Below are positions 7,016-14,700 of a stretch of 21,276 nt of DNA, piece by piece. The notes beneath the pieces were generated by a model. The model saw only the letters and a list, made by a program, of their open reading frames with translations. It ran no database searches and was not told where the DNA came from. How positions within the stretch are numbered: the stretch's first letter is position 1; every line of letters begins with the position of its first letter. The stretch is from assembly GCA_964549745.1 (NCBI GenBank), contig CAZJWP010000029.1:1-21276 (forward strand). The letters run 5' to 3'. A program made the translations under genes and the position numbers. The stretch is from J089 sp964549745. Lineage in GTDB: Bacteria > Fidelibacterota > Marinisomatia > Marinisomatales > J089.

Positions 7016-7465
7016 ATGACTCATACCGAAATAGAAACGCAGGATTTTGTGAGGATTGACGAAAACATTGACGTGTTTGAAAATGACCTGGTTGAGAGAA
7101 CGTTTCTGTTTTCGATTCCAGTCCTTCCCTTACTTAAACACCTTCCCGACACAAAAAAAGCTGAAGTTGTCCGATACCAACCGGCAAAACCCCCAACCTC
7201 CGCAGGTGCAAATTACGAGGAGGCACAAGTAGCCGGTTCAAAAGGTGGTTTTTACAATAAATTAAAAATCTCATATCGGGAATTACGTAAAACCAGGTAT
7301 GGGTTAAAACTTATCCATGAAATGAAATGGATGAAAGGTTTATCGATAGACAAAGCGATCACTGAATCATATGAATTGCTAAAAATCTTCCTTAAACCTT
7401 CATCCTTAAAACTTGAAACTTCATTCCCTTCATCCGAAAGGATCATCAAATGTCAGAATCAATAA
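7016..7465 (+). CDS. Four-helix-bundle protein, 23S rRNA intervening-sequence protein family
   Basis: The 149-residue product matches the family pattern: an N-terminal helix (DLVERTFLFSIPVLPLLKHLP), then TSAGANYEEAQVAGSKGGFYNKLKISYRELRKTRYGLKLI at about residues 61-100, then a last helix SIDKAITESYELLKIF. Relatives include 23S rRNA IVS proteins and the Avd accessory protein of diversity-generating retroelements. No reverse transcriptase or template/variable repeat was seen here. The usual QLL.SGTS.GANY segment reads YQPAKPPTSAGANY, with three prolines where helix is expected, hinting at decay. From residue 126 the frame simply translates the repeat-rich flank, and its stop lies 16 bases inside fadN. 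No good Shine-Dalgarno precedes the ATG. The function is unknown; membership is fairly sure. Confidence 0.8.
   Translation: MTHTEIETQDFVRIDENIDVFENDLVERTFLFSIPVLPLLKHLPDTKKAEVVRYQPAKPPTSAGANYEEAQVAGSKGGFYNKLKISYRELRKTRYGLKLIHEMKWMKGLSIDKAITESYELLKIFLKPSSLKLETSFPSSERIIKCQNQ
7391..7402 (+). repeat. Right arm of 12-bp inverted repeat, inside the ORF 3' end
   Basis: CTTAAACCTTCA is the exact reverse complement of 6966-6977. It is followed by degenerate repeats of CTTCAT(T)CC up to 7435, which the four-helix-bundle ORF translates as its low-complexity tail (LKPSSLKLETSFPSS). The repeats end just before the fadN ribosome binding site GAAAGGA. Confidence 0.7.
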
Positions 7466-9798
7466 ACAAAGTAGCCGTTTTAGGCGCCGGAGTCATGGGC
7501 GCTCAATTGGCCGGTCATCTGGCCAATGCCGGGATTCCTTCCCTCCTGTTTGATATCTCCCAGGAATTGGCCGACAAAGGAGTGGAAACGCTTACTTCCC
7601 TTAAACCGGCTCCATTGTATAAGCCAAAAAACGCGGAATTAATCACTCCGTGTAATTATCAGGATCATGCAGAGAAAATTGCCGAAGCCGATTGGGTTTT
7701 GGAAGCAGTAGCCGAACGACTTGATATCAAGGAATCTGTTTACAAAACAATCGTACCTCATCTTAAATCCACGGCCATTCTTTCCTCCAATACATCCGGA
7801 ATCCCTCTGACCAGTTTAATTGCCGCTTTACCGGACGATGTGGCTGAGCGTTTCCTGATCACGCACTTCTTCAATCCACCGCGCTATATGCGGCTCCTGG
7901 AGTTGGTCAAAGGTGAAAAAACCCGGCAAGACGTTTACGACACTATCATGGAATTTGGCCGATCCACACTTGGAAAAGGAATCGTTCACGCCAAAGACAC
8001 ACCTAATTTTATTGGAAACCGTATTGGTGTATATGGTCTCATGGCAACGATCCAATCCGCTGTCAATATGGGTTTGACCGTTGAAGAAGTTGACAAATTA
8101 ACAGGAACGCTGGTCGGTCGTCCAAAGAGCGCCACCTTTAGAACGGCCGATGTGGTGGGCCTGGACACTTTAGCCCATGTAGCTCATACTTCATATGAAC
8201 GCGGGGAAGACGATCCGGAAAGGGATATTTTCAAAAACCCGGAAATCCTGGACAAATTGATCGACTCCGGTCGGCTTGGGCAGAAAACAAAAGCCGGATT
8301 TTACAAAAAGGAAGGAAAAGAGATCCTGTCTGTGAATCTGGAGACCGGGGAGTATGGACCACAGAAACGTGTGCGATTCGATGGATATCGTATTGCCCGG
8401 GATCGGAGTAATATCGGTGACAAGATCGCGGCCCTGGCTTACAGTGAAGACAAAGCCGGACAGTTCTTCTGGGAAATACTCTCGAAGACACTGATTTACA
8501 GCGCCAACCGAATTCCGGAAATCAGTGATACACTTTACAATGTGGATCGCGCAATGCGATGGGGATTCGGCTGGGAAAAAGGTCCCTTTGAAACCTGGGA
8601 TGCTATTGGTTTGGAGCGGTCCATTGATCGTATGCAGGCGGAAGGGAAAAAAGTCCCGGATTGGGTCCTTAAAATGGTGGATCAGGGTTTCAAGCAGTTC
8701 TATTCACTGAAAAAAGGAGTTCAGTCCTGTTATTATCCACAATCCGGTTCACCGGTGGAAATTCCGCTGGAAAATAAAACGATTAATTTGAACCTGGAGA
8801 AATCCAAAGGGAATCTGGTTAAACGGGATTGGAGCGCCAGCCTGATTGATCTGGGAGACGGCGTATTGGATGTGGAATATCATTCCATCCTGCAACCCAC
8901 ATTGAACCCCATTGATGGTTCCATGATCGACATGATCTCCACCGGTCTGGACTTGGTTGAAAGCGGGAAATATAAAGCGTTGGTTATCGGTCATCAGGGA
9001 CCGAATTTCTGTGCCGGTGCAAATCTGGCCGGGATTCTTGCTTTCTGCGAGAATGGTGATTTTGACGGTTTGGAGAATACGGTCAGATTATTCCAGGACT
9101 TGACCCAACGAATTCGTTTCATAAAATCACCTGTCGTCGTTGCGCCATTCAACCTGACGCTTGGCGGCGGATTTGAATTCTCGGCGCCTGCAGCACATCG
9201 CGTGGTTTCCGCAGAACTTTACATCGGCGCCGTTGAAGTTGGAGTGGGCTTAATTCCCGGTGCCGGCGGCAACCTGAGGATGCTTTTAAATCTGATGGAA
9301 AATGCAGGATCCAGGGGAAGGCTCAACGCTTTTCCAATCGTACAGAAAGCGTTCGAAACCATTGGGTTCGCCAAAGTCGCGACCAGCGCTGAAGAAGCCA
9401 AATTCCTGGGCTATCTCCTGAAAACCGACACCATCGTCATGAATGACGATCAACGGATTTTCGTTGCCAAGGAAAAAGCACTTGAGCTATTGGATGGATA
9501 CACGCCACCGGAGTATCGAAATGACTTGAAACTTCCGGGCGCCGGCGGACGTACAGCCATGTTAATGGCGCTCAAAGGATTCAAAGCTCAAGGGAAAATA
9601 TCGGACCATGATATGTTCATTGGCGAGAAGCTGGCTTATGTGTTAACCGGCGGCGATAAAGCAGGATTGACCAAAGCTGTGGATGAGCAATATCTCCTGG
9701 ACATTGAACGGGATGTATTCGTCAGCCTGGCGGGTGAATCCAAATCGCAGGATCGGATTCGTTACATGCTAAAAACTGGTAAACCGCTTCGGAATTAG
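7450..9798 (+). CDS. fadN: Bifunctional 3-hydroxyacyl-CoA dehydrogenase / enoyl-CoA hydratase, FadN type
   Basis: It performs the two middle steps of beta-oxidation: hydration of trans-2-enoyl-CoA, then NAD-dependent oxidation. The dehydrogenase comes first: Rossmann motif VAVLGAGVMGAQ (Gly12, Gly14, Gly17), then SSNTSG and HFFNPP with His139 as the catalytic base candidate. A crotonase domain occupies about 455-650: CoA/oxyanion-hole segment FCAGANL, GGGFE with Glu576, and AVEVGVGLIPGAGG with Glu596. The 20-residue Glu-Glu spacing equals that of mitochondrial enoyl-CoA hydratase. This dehydrogenase-then-hydratase order and the 782-residue length match Bacillus subtilis FadN and are opposite to E. 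coli FadB. ATG 7450 follows GAAAGGA and lies inside the end of the preceding small ORF. It is the last gene before a strong terminator. Confidence 0.95.
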   Translation: MSESINKVAVLGAGVMGAQLAGHLANAGIPSLLFDISQELADKGVETLTSLKPAPLYKPKNAELITPCNYQDHAEKIAEADWVLEAVAERLDIKESVYKTIVPHLKSTAILSSNTSGIPLTSLIAALPDDVAERFLITHFFNPPRYMRLLELVKGEKTRQDVYDTIMEFGRSTLGKGIVHAKDTPNFIGNRIGVYGLMATIQSAVNMGLTVEEVDKLTGTLVGRPKSATFRTADVVGLDTLAHVAHTSYERGEDDPERDIFKNPEILDKLIDSGRLGQKTKAGFYKKEGKEILSVNLETGEYGPQKRVRFDGYRIARDRSNIGDKIAALAYSEDKAGQFFWEILSKTLIYSANRIPEISDTLYNVDRAMRWGFGWEKGPFETWDAIGLERSIDRMQAEGKKVPDWVLKMVDQGFKQFYSLKKGVQSCYYPQSGSPVEIPLENKTINLNLEKSKGNLVKRDWSASLIDLGDGVLDVEYHSILQPTLNPIDGSMIDMISTGLDLVESGKYKALVIGHQGPNFCAGANLAGILAFCENGDFDGLENTVRLFQDLTQRIRFIKSPVVVAPFNLTLGGGFEFSAPAAHRVVSAELYIGAVEVGVGLIPGAGGNLRMLLNLMENAGSRGRLNAFPIVQKAFETIGFAKVATSAEEAKFLGYLLKTDTIVMNDDQRIFVAKEKALELLDGYTPPEYRNDLKLPGAGGRTAMLMALKGFKAQGKISDHDMFIGEKLAYVLTGGDKAGLTKAVDEQYLLDIERDVFVSLAGESKSQDRIRYMLKTGKPLRN

Positions 9799-9825
9799 TT
9801 ACCTCCTATTCCGGTTTGCGGTCTC

Positions 9826-9857
9826 AAAACCCCGGAGATTCGTCTCCGGGGTTTTTT
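9826..9857 (+). terminator. Intrinsic terminator of the fad operon
   Basis: CCCCGGAGA (9830-9838), a TTCG tetraloop and TCTCCGGGG (9843-9851) form a perfect 9-bp GC-rich stem with a stable UUCG loop, followed by six T residues. AAAA precedes the stem, so it could also work on the opposite strand. It begins 28 bases after the fadN stop. Confidence 0.95.
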
Positions 9858-9966
9858 GTCTCCCGAAAGACTAAACCATTTTCAAATCCTTTAAGTTGAA
9901 CTTGAAGTCCTTTTTTGAAAGTTGATTTACTCATATTTTCCCCCTGCATTTTAAGACTATTCTCCT
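9858..9966 (+). promoter_or_regulatory. Region upstream of the Na/Pi cotransporter gene
   Basis: This AT-rich spacer must contain the promoter for the cotransporter/phoU pair. TTGAAA (9915-9920) and TTGATT (9922-9927) are possible -35 boxes. GACTAT (9955-9960) lies six bases before the GTG start and could be a -10 giving a leaderless message. No pairing has ideal spacing, and I see no clear Pho-box. An in-frame TAA at 9952-9954 limits how far upstream the coding region can begin. Confidence 0.3.
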
Positions 9967-11103
9967 GTGAATTCTCCACGAACCTCATCCCTGCAAACAC
10001 TGCTAAAGAGCCTGGCTGTCCTGCTGGTGCTCTATTTATTCCTGGTCAGTATTGGAATGATTGGAGCTGCCTTTAAATCCATTGGAGGAGAAACCGCAAA
10101 ATCACTTATTCAAAGTTCGGCCGGTCCCTTTATCGGTCTGTTTATTGGACTATTATCCACTTCTCTGATCCAGAGTTCCTCCACGACGACTTCATTGGTC
10201 GTTGCAATGGTGGCAGGAGGTACATTCGGTGATAATACGGCCGTCGCTGTTGCTGCTGCAGTTCCGTATATCATGGGTGCAAATATCGGAACCAGTATAA
10301 CGAATACACTGGTGTCTTTGGGACACGTGGTTAACAAGGTGGAATTCCGGCGTGCGTTTGCTGCATCCATTGTTCACGATTTCTTCAATATCATTTCTGT
10401 GATAATTCTATTCCCGCTCGAACTCACAACAGGAATCGTCAGTCGATCCGCTATGTGGGTTACCAACCTGTTTATTGGAACAAAAAGCTTTACGTTTCAC
10501 AGTCCGCTAAAGGCAATGACTAAACCTATTGTACACTGGATTCAACATGGTCTCACCGGACAATCGATTGTAAATCCCAATTGGCTGCTTTTGATACTGG
10601 CGCTCTTGTTACTGTTTTTATCCCTGCGATTACTCACAACTTTAATTCGATCATTAGTTATGGTTCGTCTGGAAGCCTTTTTCGATCGCACGATTTTTAA
10701 AACCTGGATCCGGGCGATGAGTTTTGGTGTGCTGATTACCGTGTTGGTCCAAAGCAGCTCGATTACAACATCACTGGTTGTTCCGCTTGCAGGTGCCGGA
10801 ATCTTAACGCTGGTTCAAATATTTCCGTACACTTTAGGCGCCAACATAGGAACAACTGTCACGGCTCTCTTAGCCAGTTTGGTCACAGGAACACACGCTC
10901 CACTGGCGGTGGCATTTTCACATCTTTTATTTAACATTTTTGGCATTGCAATCATTTGGCCTGTGGAAAAAATTCGAAACATTCCTCTTCGATTCGCAGA
11001 ATGGTTCGCGAATTTATCCGCAGAAAACCGATTCCTGCCGTTTGTGTATATTCTGGTCGTCTTTTTTCTCATCCCTATTTCACTCATATTCATCATGAGG
11101 TAA
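9967..11103 (+). CDS. Na+/phosphate cotransporter family protein (PF02690 type)
   Basis: A polytopic inner-membrane protein of 378 residues predicted to import phosphate, or related anions, with sodium. It has the two inverted family repeats, each with a QSSS motif: LIQSSSTTTSLVVAMVAGGTF with MGANIGTSITNTL in the first half, and VQSSSITTSLVVPLAGAGIL with LGANIGTTVTALLASL in the second. There is no fused C-terminal PhoU domain as in YjbB-like proteins; instead a separate PhoU-like gene follows after three bases. The only in-frame start after the upstream stop is GTG 9967, which lacks a clear Shine-Dalgarno. The direction of transport cannot be read from sequence, since some relatives export phosphate. 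Confidence 0.92.
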   Translation: MNSPRTSSLQTLLKSLAVLLVLYLFLVSIGMIGAAFKSIGGETAKSLIQSSAGPFIGLFIGLLSTSLIQSSSTTTSLVVAMVAGGTFGDNTAVAVAAAVPYIMGANIGTSITNTLVSLGHVVNKVEFRRAFAASIVHDFFNIISVIILFPLELTTGIVSRSAMWVTNLFIGTKSFTFHSPLKAMTKPIVHWIQHGLTGQSIVNPNWLLLILALLLLFLSLRLLTTLIRSLVMVRLEAFFDRTIFKTWIRAMSFGVLITVLVQSSSITTSLVVPLAGAGILTLVQIFPYTLGANIGTTVTALLASLVTGTHAPLAVAFSHLLFNIFGIAIIWPVEKIRNIPLRFAEWFANLSAENRFLPFVYILVVFFLIPISLIFIMR

Positions 11104-11106
11104 ACC

Positions 11107-11781
11107 ATGTCCATCGTCAAAGACATAATCAATCTATGGAAATCTGAAAATCTCCTGGCTCAAGCCTGGGAGGAATCCTACCAAATGCTGATCTTGTCAC
11201 GCGAAATGTGTATCCAGGCCATCCGCAAGTTTCATGAGCACGATAACATGGCTACACTGAAAGCGCTAAAAGAACGGGATTTTGAAATCAATGCATTCCA
11301 GAAAAATGTTCGCCGGAAAGTGGTAACCCATTTCTCAATTGACAAGGATTTGACCAATTTATCCAGTGGTTTAGTGCTCATGAATATGGTGGTGGATATT
11401 GAACGAATTGGAGATTATTCCAAGAATATCGTTGATCTGGCAATGAATTATACCGGTTCCTTTGATGTGGAGAACATATCAGCGGATTTGCATGAGATCG
11501 AAATTGAAGTTGAAGGTCGTTTCGATAAAACAATGGAGGCAATTCATACCCAGGACTCAGAAGTTGCCCGTACTCTTTTTTCCGCCTATAAACAATTAAT
11601 ATCGGAAAAATCAGATCAAATCGTTAATTCAATCATTGCAGGAAATTTGACTTTTGGTTCCGAATCCAAGACGGCCGCTGTTGCACTTTATGCACGGTAT
11701 TTAAAACGCATTGGCGGTCATCTTAAAAACATTACTACAACATTGGTAAACCCGGTTGAAGCTATCGGATACGTCCATTAA
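11107..11781 (+). CDS. PhoU-domain protein paired with the Na/Pi cotransporter
   Basis: The 224-residue, highly helical protein has PhoU-like repeats, including MVVDIERIGDYSKNIVDLA near residues 95-112, the E..R.GD metal-binding pattern of PhoU bundles. A second, weaker half runs through KRIGGHLKNITT near the C-terminus. It starts three bases after the cotransporter stop, with GAGG from the end of that gene as ribosome binding site, so the two are surely co-expressed. It likely regulates the transporter. No PstSCAB or PhoBR genes are in the window, so a role in Pho signalling cannot be claimed. It precedes the protease gene by 13 bases. Confidence 0.85.
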   Translation: MSIVKDIINLWKSENLLAQAWEESYQMLILSREMCIQAIRKFHEHDNMATLKALKERDFEINAFQKNVRRKVVTHFSIDKDLTNLSSGLVLMNMVVDIERIGDYSKNIVDLAMNYTGSFDVENISADLHEIEIEVEGRFDKTMEAIHTQDSEVARTLFSAYKQLISEKSDQIVNSIIAGNLTFGSESKTAAVALYARYLKRIGGHLKNITTTLVNPVEAIGYVH

Positions 11782-11794
11782 TCAGGAGGGAATT

Positions 11795-14700
11795 GTGAAG
11801 CAGATTCGATTTATTTGTACTTTTTTTTGTATCATACTCTTTACCTCACTCGAGGCGTCGACACCTATTAATCCGATGGCATCGGATGTCACAACCATTA
11901 CTCGGATCCAGTCAACGACGGATGGTGCCACAATTGAAATTCATACCGGACAAATTTCCGGTGAGATTGTCGAAAAAAACGGTCAATCTTTCGTCCGATT
12001 GAGCAATGCCCGGGGTTTTCATACCCATCAAATTGGCGCGCCTCAATTACCGGCTTATCACCGCTTGCTCATCCTTCCGGAATTAGAGAAGGTCCAAGTC
12101 AGAATTTCCAACGTCGTATGGATTCCTGTTGATCTGGTTGCCTCCGGACTGGACGCACCCATTCTTCCGGTTCAGCCTCCCGTTTCAAAAAACGATGACC
12201 CGGCTACACTTCCGTTTGTGATGGACAATGCTCTTTATAGCTCAAATACGTTTTGGAGTGATTCCTTAGCGGTCCTGGAATCACTGGGACATTTACGGAA
12301 CCAGAACCTTTATCGTCTTCGGATCAATCCTGTACGATGGAATCCTGTTACGCATGACATGGAAATCGCACAAACCATCAATCTGTCCATTGAGTATGTC
12401 GCTCCTGATTGGAATAAAACCGATTACCTTTATCAATCCAAGTCCGATCCTTTATTCCAATTATCTTCTGAAAAAGTATTGGATTTCAGTACGCTTACCT
12501 CAAATCGGGAAGCGCTGTTGAATGATCCACCAAAAATCGTCATGGTTTGCGCCGCGGATTTTGTCTCCGCAATGCAACCCTGGGTTGATTGGAAAGAACG
12601 GCAGGGTTATACGGTTGTAATCGGTGTACCCGGTCAGGATGGATTGGGAACAAGCAATACTGACATTCGGTCCTGGATTATGGAATTATACAATAGTGGG
12701 AATTCAGACGATCCGGCGCCCAGTTTTGTATTAATCGTTGGCGAACACAGTGACATTCCCGGATTTAATGGAACAACCGGTGCGCATAAATCCGATCTAT
12801 ATTTCGGTGAAATGACCGGTGATTTCCTACCGGAAATGTATGTCGGTCGGATTTCCGCCGCTTCCGAAAGCCAGGTGCAGGATATTGTAACTAAAACGCT
12901 TCAATATGAACAACAGGCGATTGATGATCCTTCTTACCAGGGGGAGGTAACCATGATCGGCGGCGTGGACTCCAATTACGGCCCAACGCACGCAAACGGA
13001 CAAATTAATTATGGTGTGAATCAATACTTCAACGCCGAACACAACATTTATTCACACACTTATCTGTACCCGGAATCCGGCTCTTCTGAAGGTGATATCA
13101 TCAATGATATGAACAGCGGAATAGGGTTTATCAATTACACCGCCCACGGAAGTGAAACCGGATGGGCCGACCCAACCATCAATGTCGGCGATGCTCATTC
13201 TCTCACCAATGACCAAAAATATTTCCTGGCGATCGCCAATGCCTGCCTGACCGCCAAATTCGACTACAGCGAGTGTGTAGGTGAGGCCTTTCTCCGGCAA
13301 CCGAATGGCGGCGCGGTCGGCTATATCGGCGGCACCGACTACACCTATTGGGATGAAGACTATTACTGGGGCGTGGGATACGGACCGGTGGTTGGCAGCG
13401 GTCCTGCCTTTGATGAAACCGGCACCGGCGTCTACGATGGCATGTTCCATGAAAATGGTGAATCATATTCAGACTGGTGCACATTGAACGGAACGATCAT
13501 GATGCGCGGCAATCTGGCCGTAGCCGAAAGTGGTTCATCCCTGGAAAACTACTATTGGGAAATCTATACGCTTCTTGGTGATCCCACCTGCTCCACAAAT
13601 CTAGGACAACCGACTGCACTTCCCGCCGATTATCCTGCAACGATTATTACCGGAACACCTGATCTTTCAATCCACGCTGATCCCTACACGTTGGTGTCTC
13701 TCAATGATGCCGACGGACATTTGCTCACCGATCGAACCAATGCCTCCGGAAATGTGACCTTACCTATCGGTGATTTGAATCTGCCTCCGGGGAATGTGGA
13801 ATTGGTGATGACAGCCCAAAATCGGGTTCCCGTCATGGATACACTGCAGATCATTTCACCGGATGAAGCTTATCTGGTTGCCAGCAGTCCCATGGTGAGT
13901 GATACGGGCGAATGGAATGAAAACGGACAATGGGATATCGGTGAAACCGCCTGGGTCAACTTTACGGTTCGGAATGTGGGTCTGTTGACCGCTCAGGATA
14001 TTTCTGTTTCTTTAAGTACCTCCGATCTTTTTGCCAATCTCACCCCGCGCACTGTTCATTTGGATTCTTTACAACCTGACAGTTCCGCGCTTATAGATTC
14101 TTTTCAGGTTCAATTGGCCGGAGATTGCCCGAATGGACATACCGTTCAGTTAAACGTCACAGCAACCGACAATGGTGGTTCGGTCTGGTCATCCCCAATA
14201 AGAGTAACCGGTCATGCACCGGTTTTGCAAACTCAATCCATTTGGGTTGACGATGAAAACAACGGCCGGTTGGATATCAATGAAATCGCTGATATTGTGC
14301 TGGAAATTCAGAATAACGGAGATTGCCTGAGTCCCGGCGGAACCATTGAACTCACCAGCCGTGATCCTTATGTGGCCGTAATCACCGATGCACAGGAAAT
14401 CGCGCCCATCCCGGTTGACAGTGTCGAAACGGTGGCTTTTTCCGTTCGTGTATTGCCTACCACAACCAGCGGTCATGTATTTTCGTTTCAATGGTCGATA
14501 AACGGTGAATACGATTTTGCAACGATGAGCAGTTTTCAACTTCCGGCTGGTTTGATCATCGAAGATTTCGAAACCGGCGACTTCTCAAGTTTTGACTGGA
14601 CTTTTTCCGGTGATACCGATTGGGTTATTTGCTCCGATCAGGTCGGGGAAGGTTCATTCTGCGCCATGTCCGGCGATGTAGGCGACAATCAAAACAGTAC

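Larger units (their letters stand above)
6955..7436 (+). mobile_element. Putative IVS-type (23S intervening-sequence-like) insert in the fad operon
   Basis: The four-helix-bundle ORF is enclosed by a perfect 12-bp inverted repeat, TGAAGGTTTAAG at 6966-6977 and CTTAAACCTTCA at 7391-7402. The pairing can extend imperfectly outward (AAGTT 6955-6959 with AACTT 7410-7414). The 3' flank also carries three short direct repeats of CTTCAT(T)CC starting at 7398, 7419 and 7428. Elements of the 23S rRNA intervening-sequence family combine exactly such a protein with a terminal stem. Here the insert lies between thiolase and FadN genes, not in rRNA. Boundaries are approximate, no target-site duplication is certain, and mobility is inferred. 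Confidence 0.5.

Noticed and set aside
6952..7450. A real 23S rRNA intervening sequence, i.e. rRNA nearby
   Set aside because: The flanks are coding sequence of the thiolase and FadN genes; no rRNA sequence is present.
7016..7465. Diversity-generating retroelement accessory protein Avd
   Set aside because: The fold family is shared, but no reverse transcriptase, template repeat or variable repeat is visible in the window. The flanking inverted repeat fits an IVS-type element better.
9880..9925. TTCAA/TTGAA-rich stretch upstream of the cotransporter as another copy of the IVS-type repeats
   Set aside because: Only short, AT-rich words are shared with the 7391-7435 repeats; the match is not longer than expected by chance.
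13052..13484. Minus-strand open frames inside the C25 protease gene
   Set aside because: They overlap the catalytic domain, whose motifs fix the real frame; the products have low-complexity, shadow-like composition.
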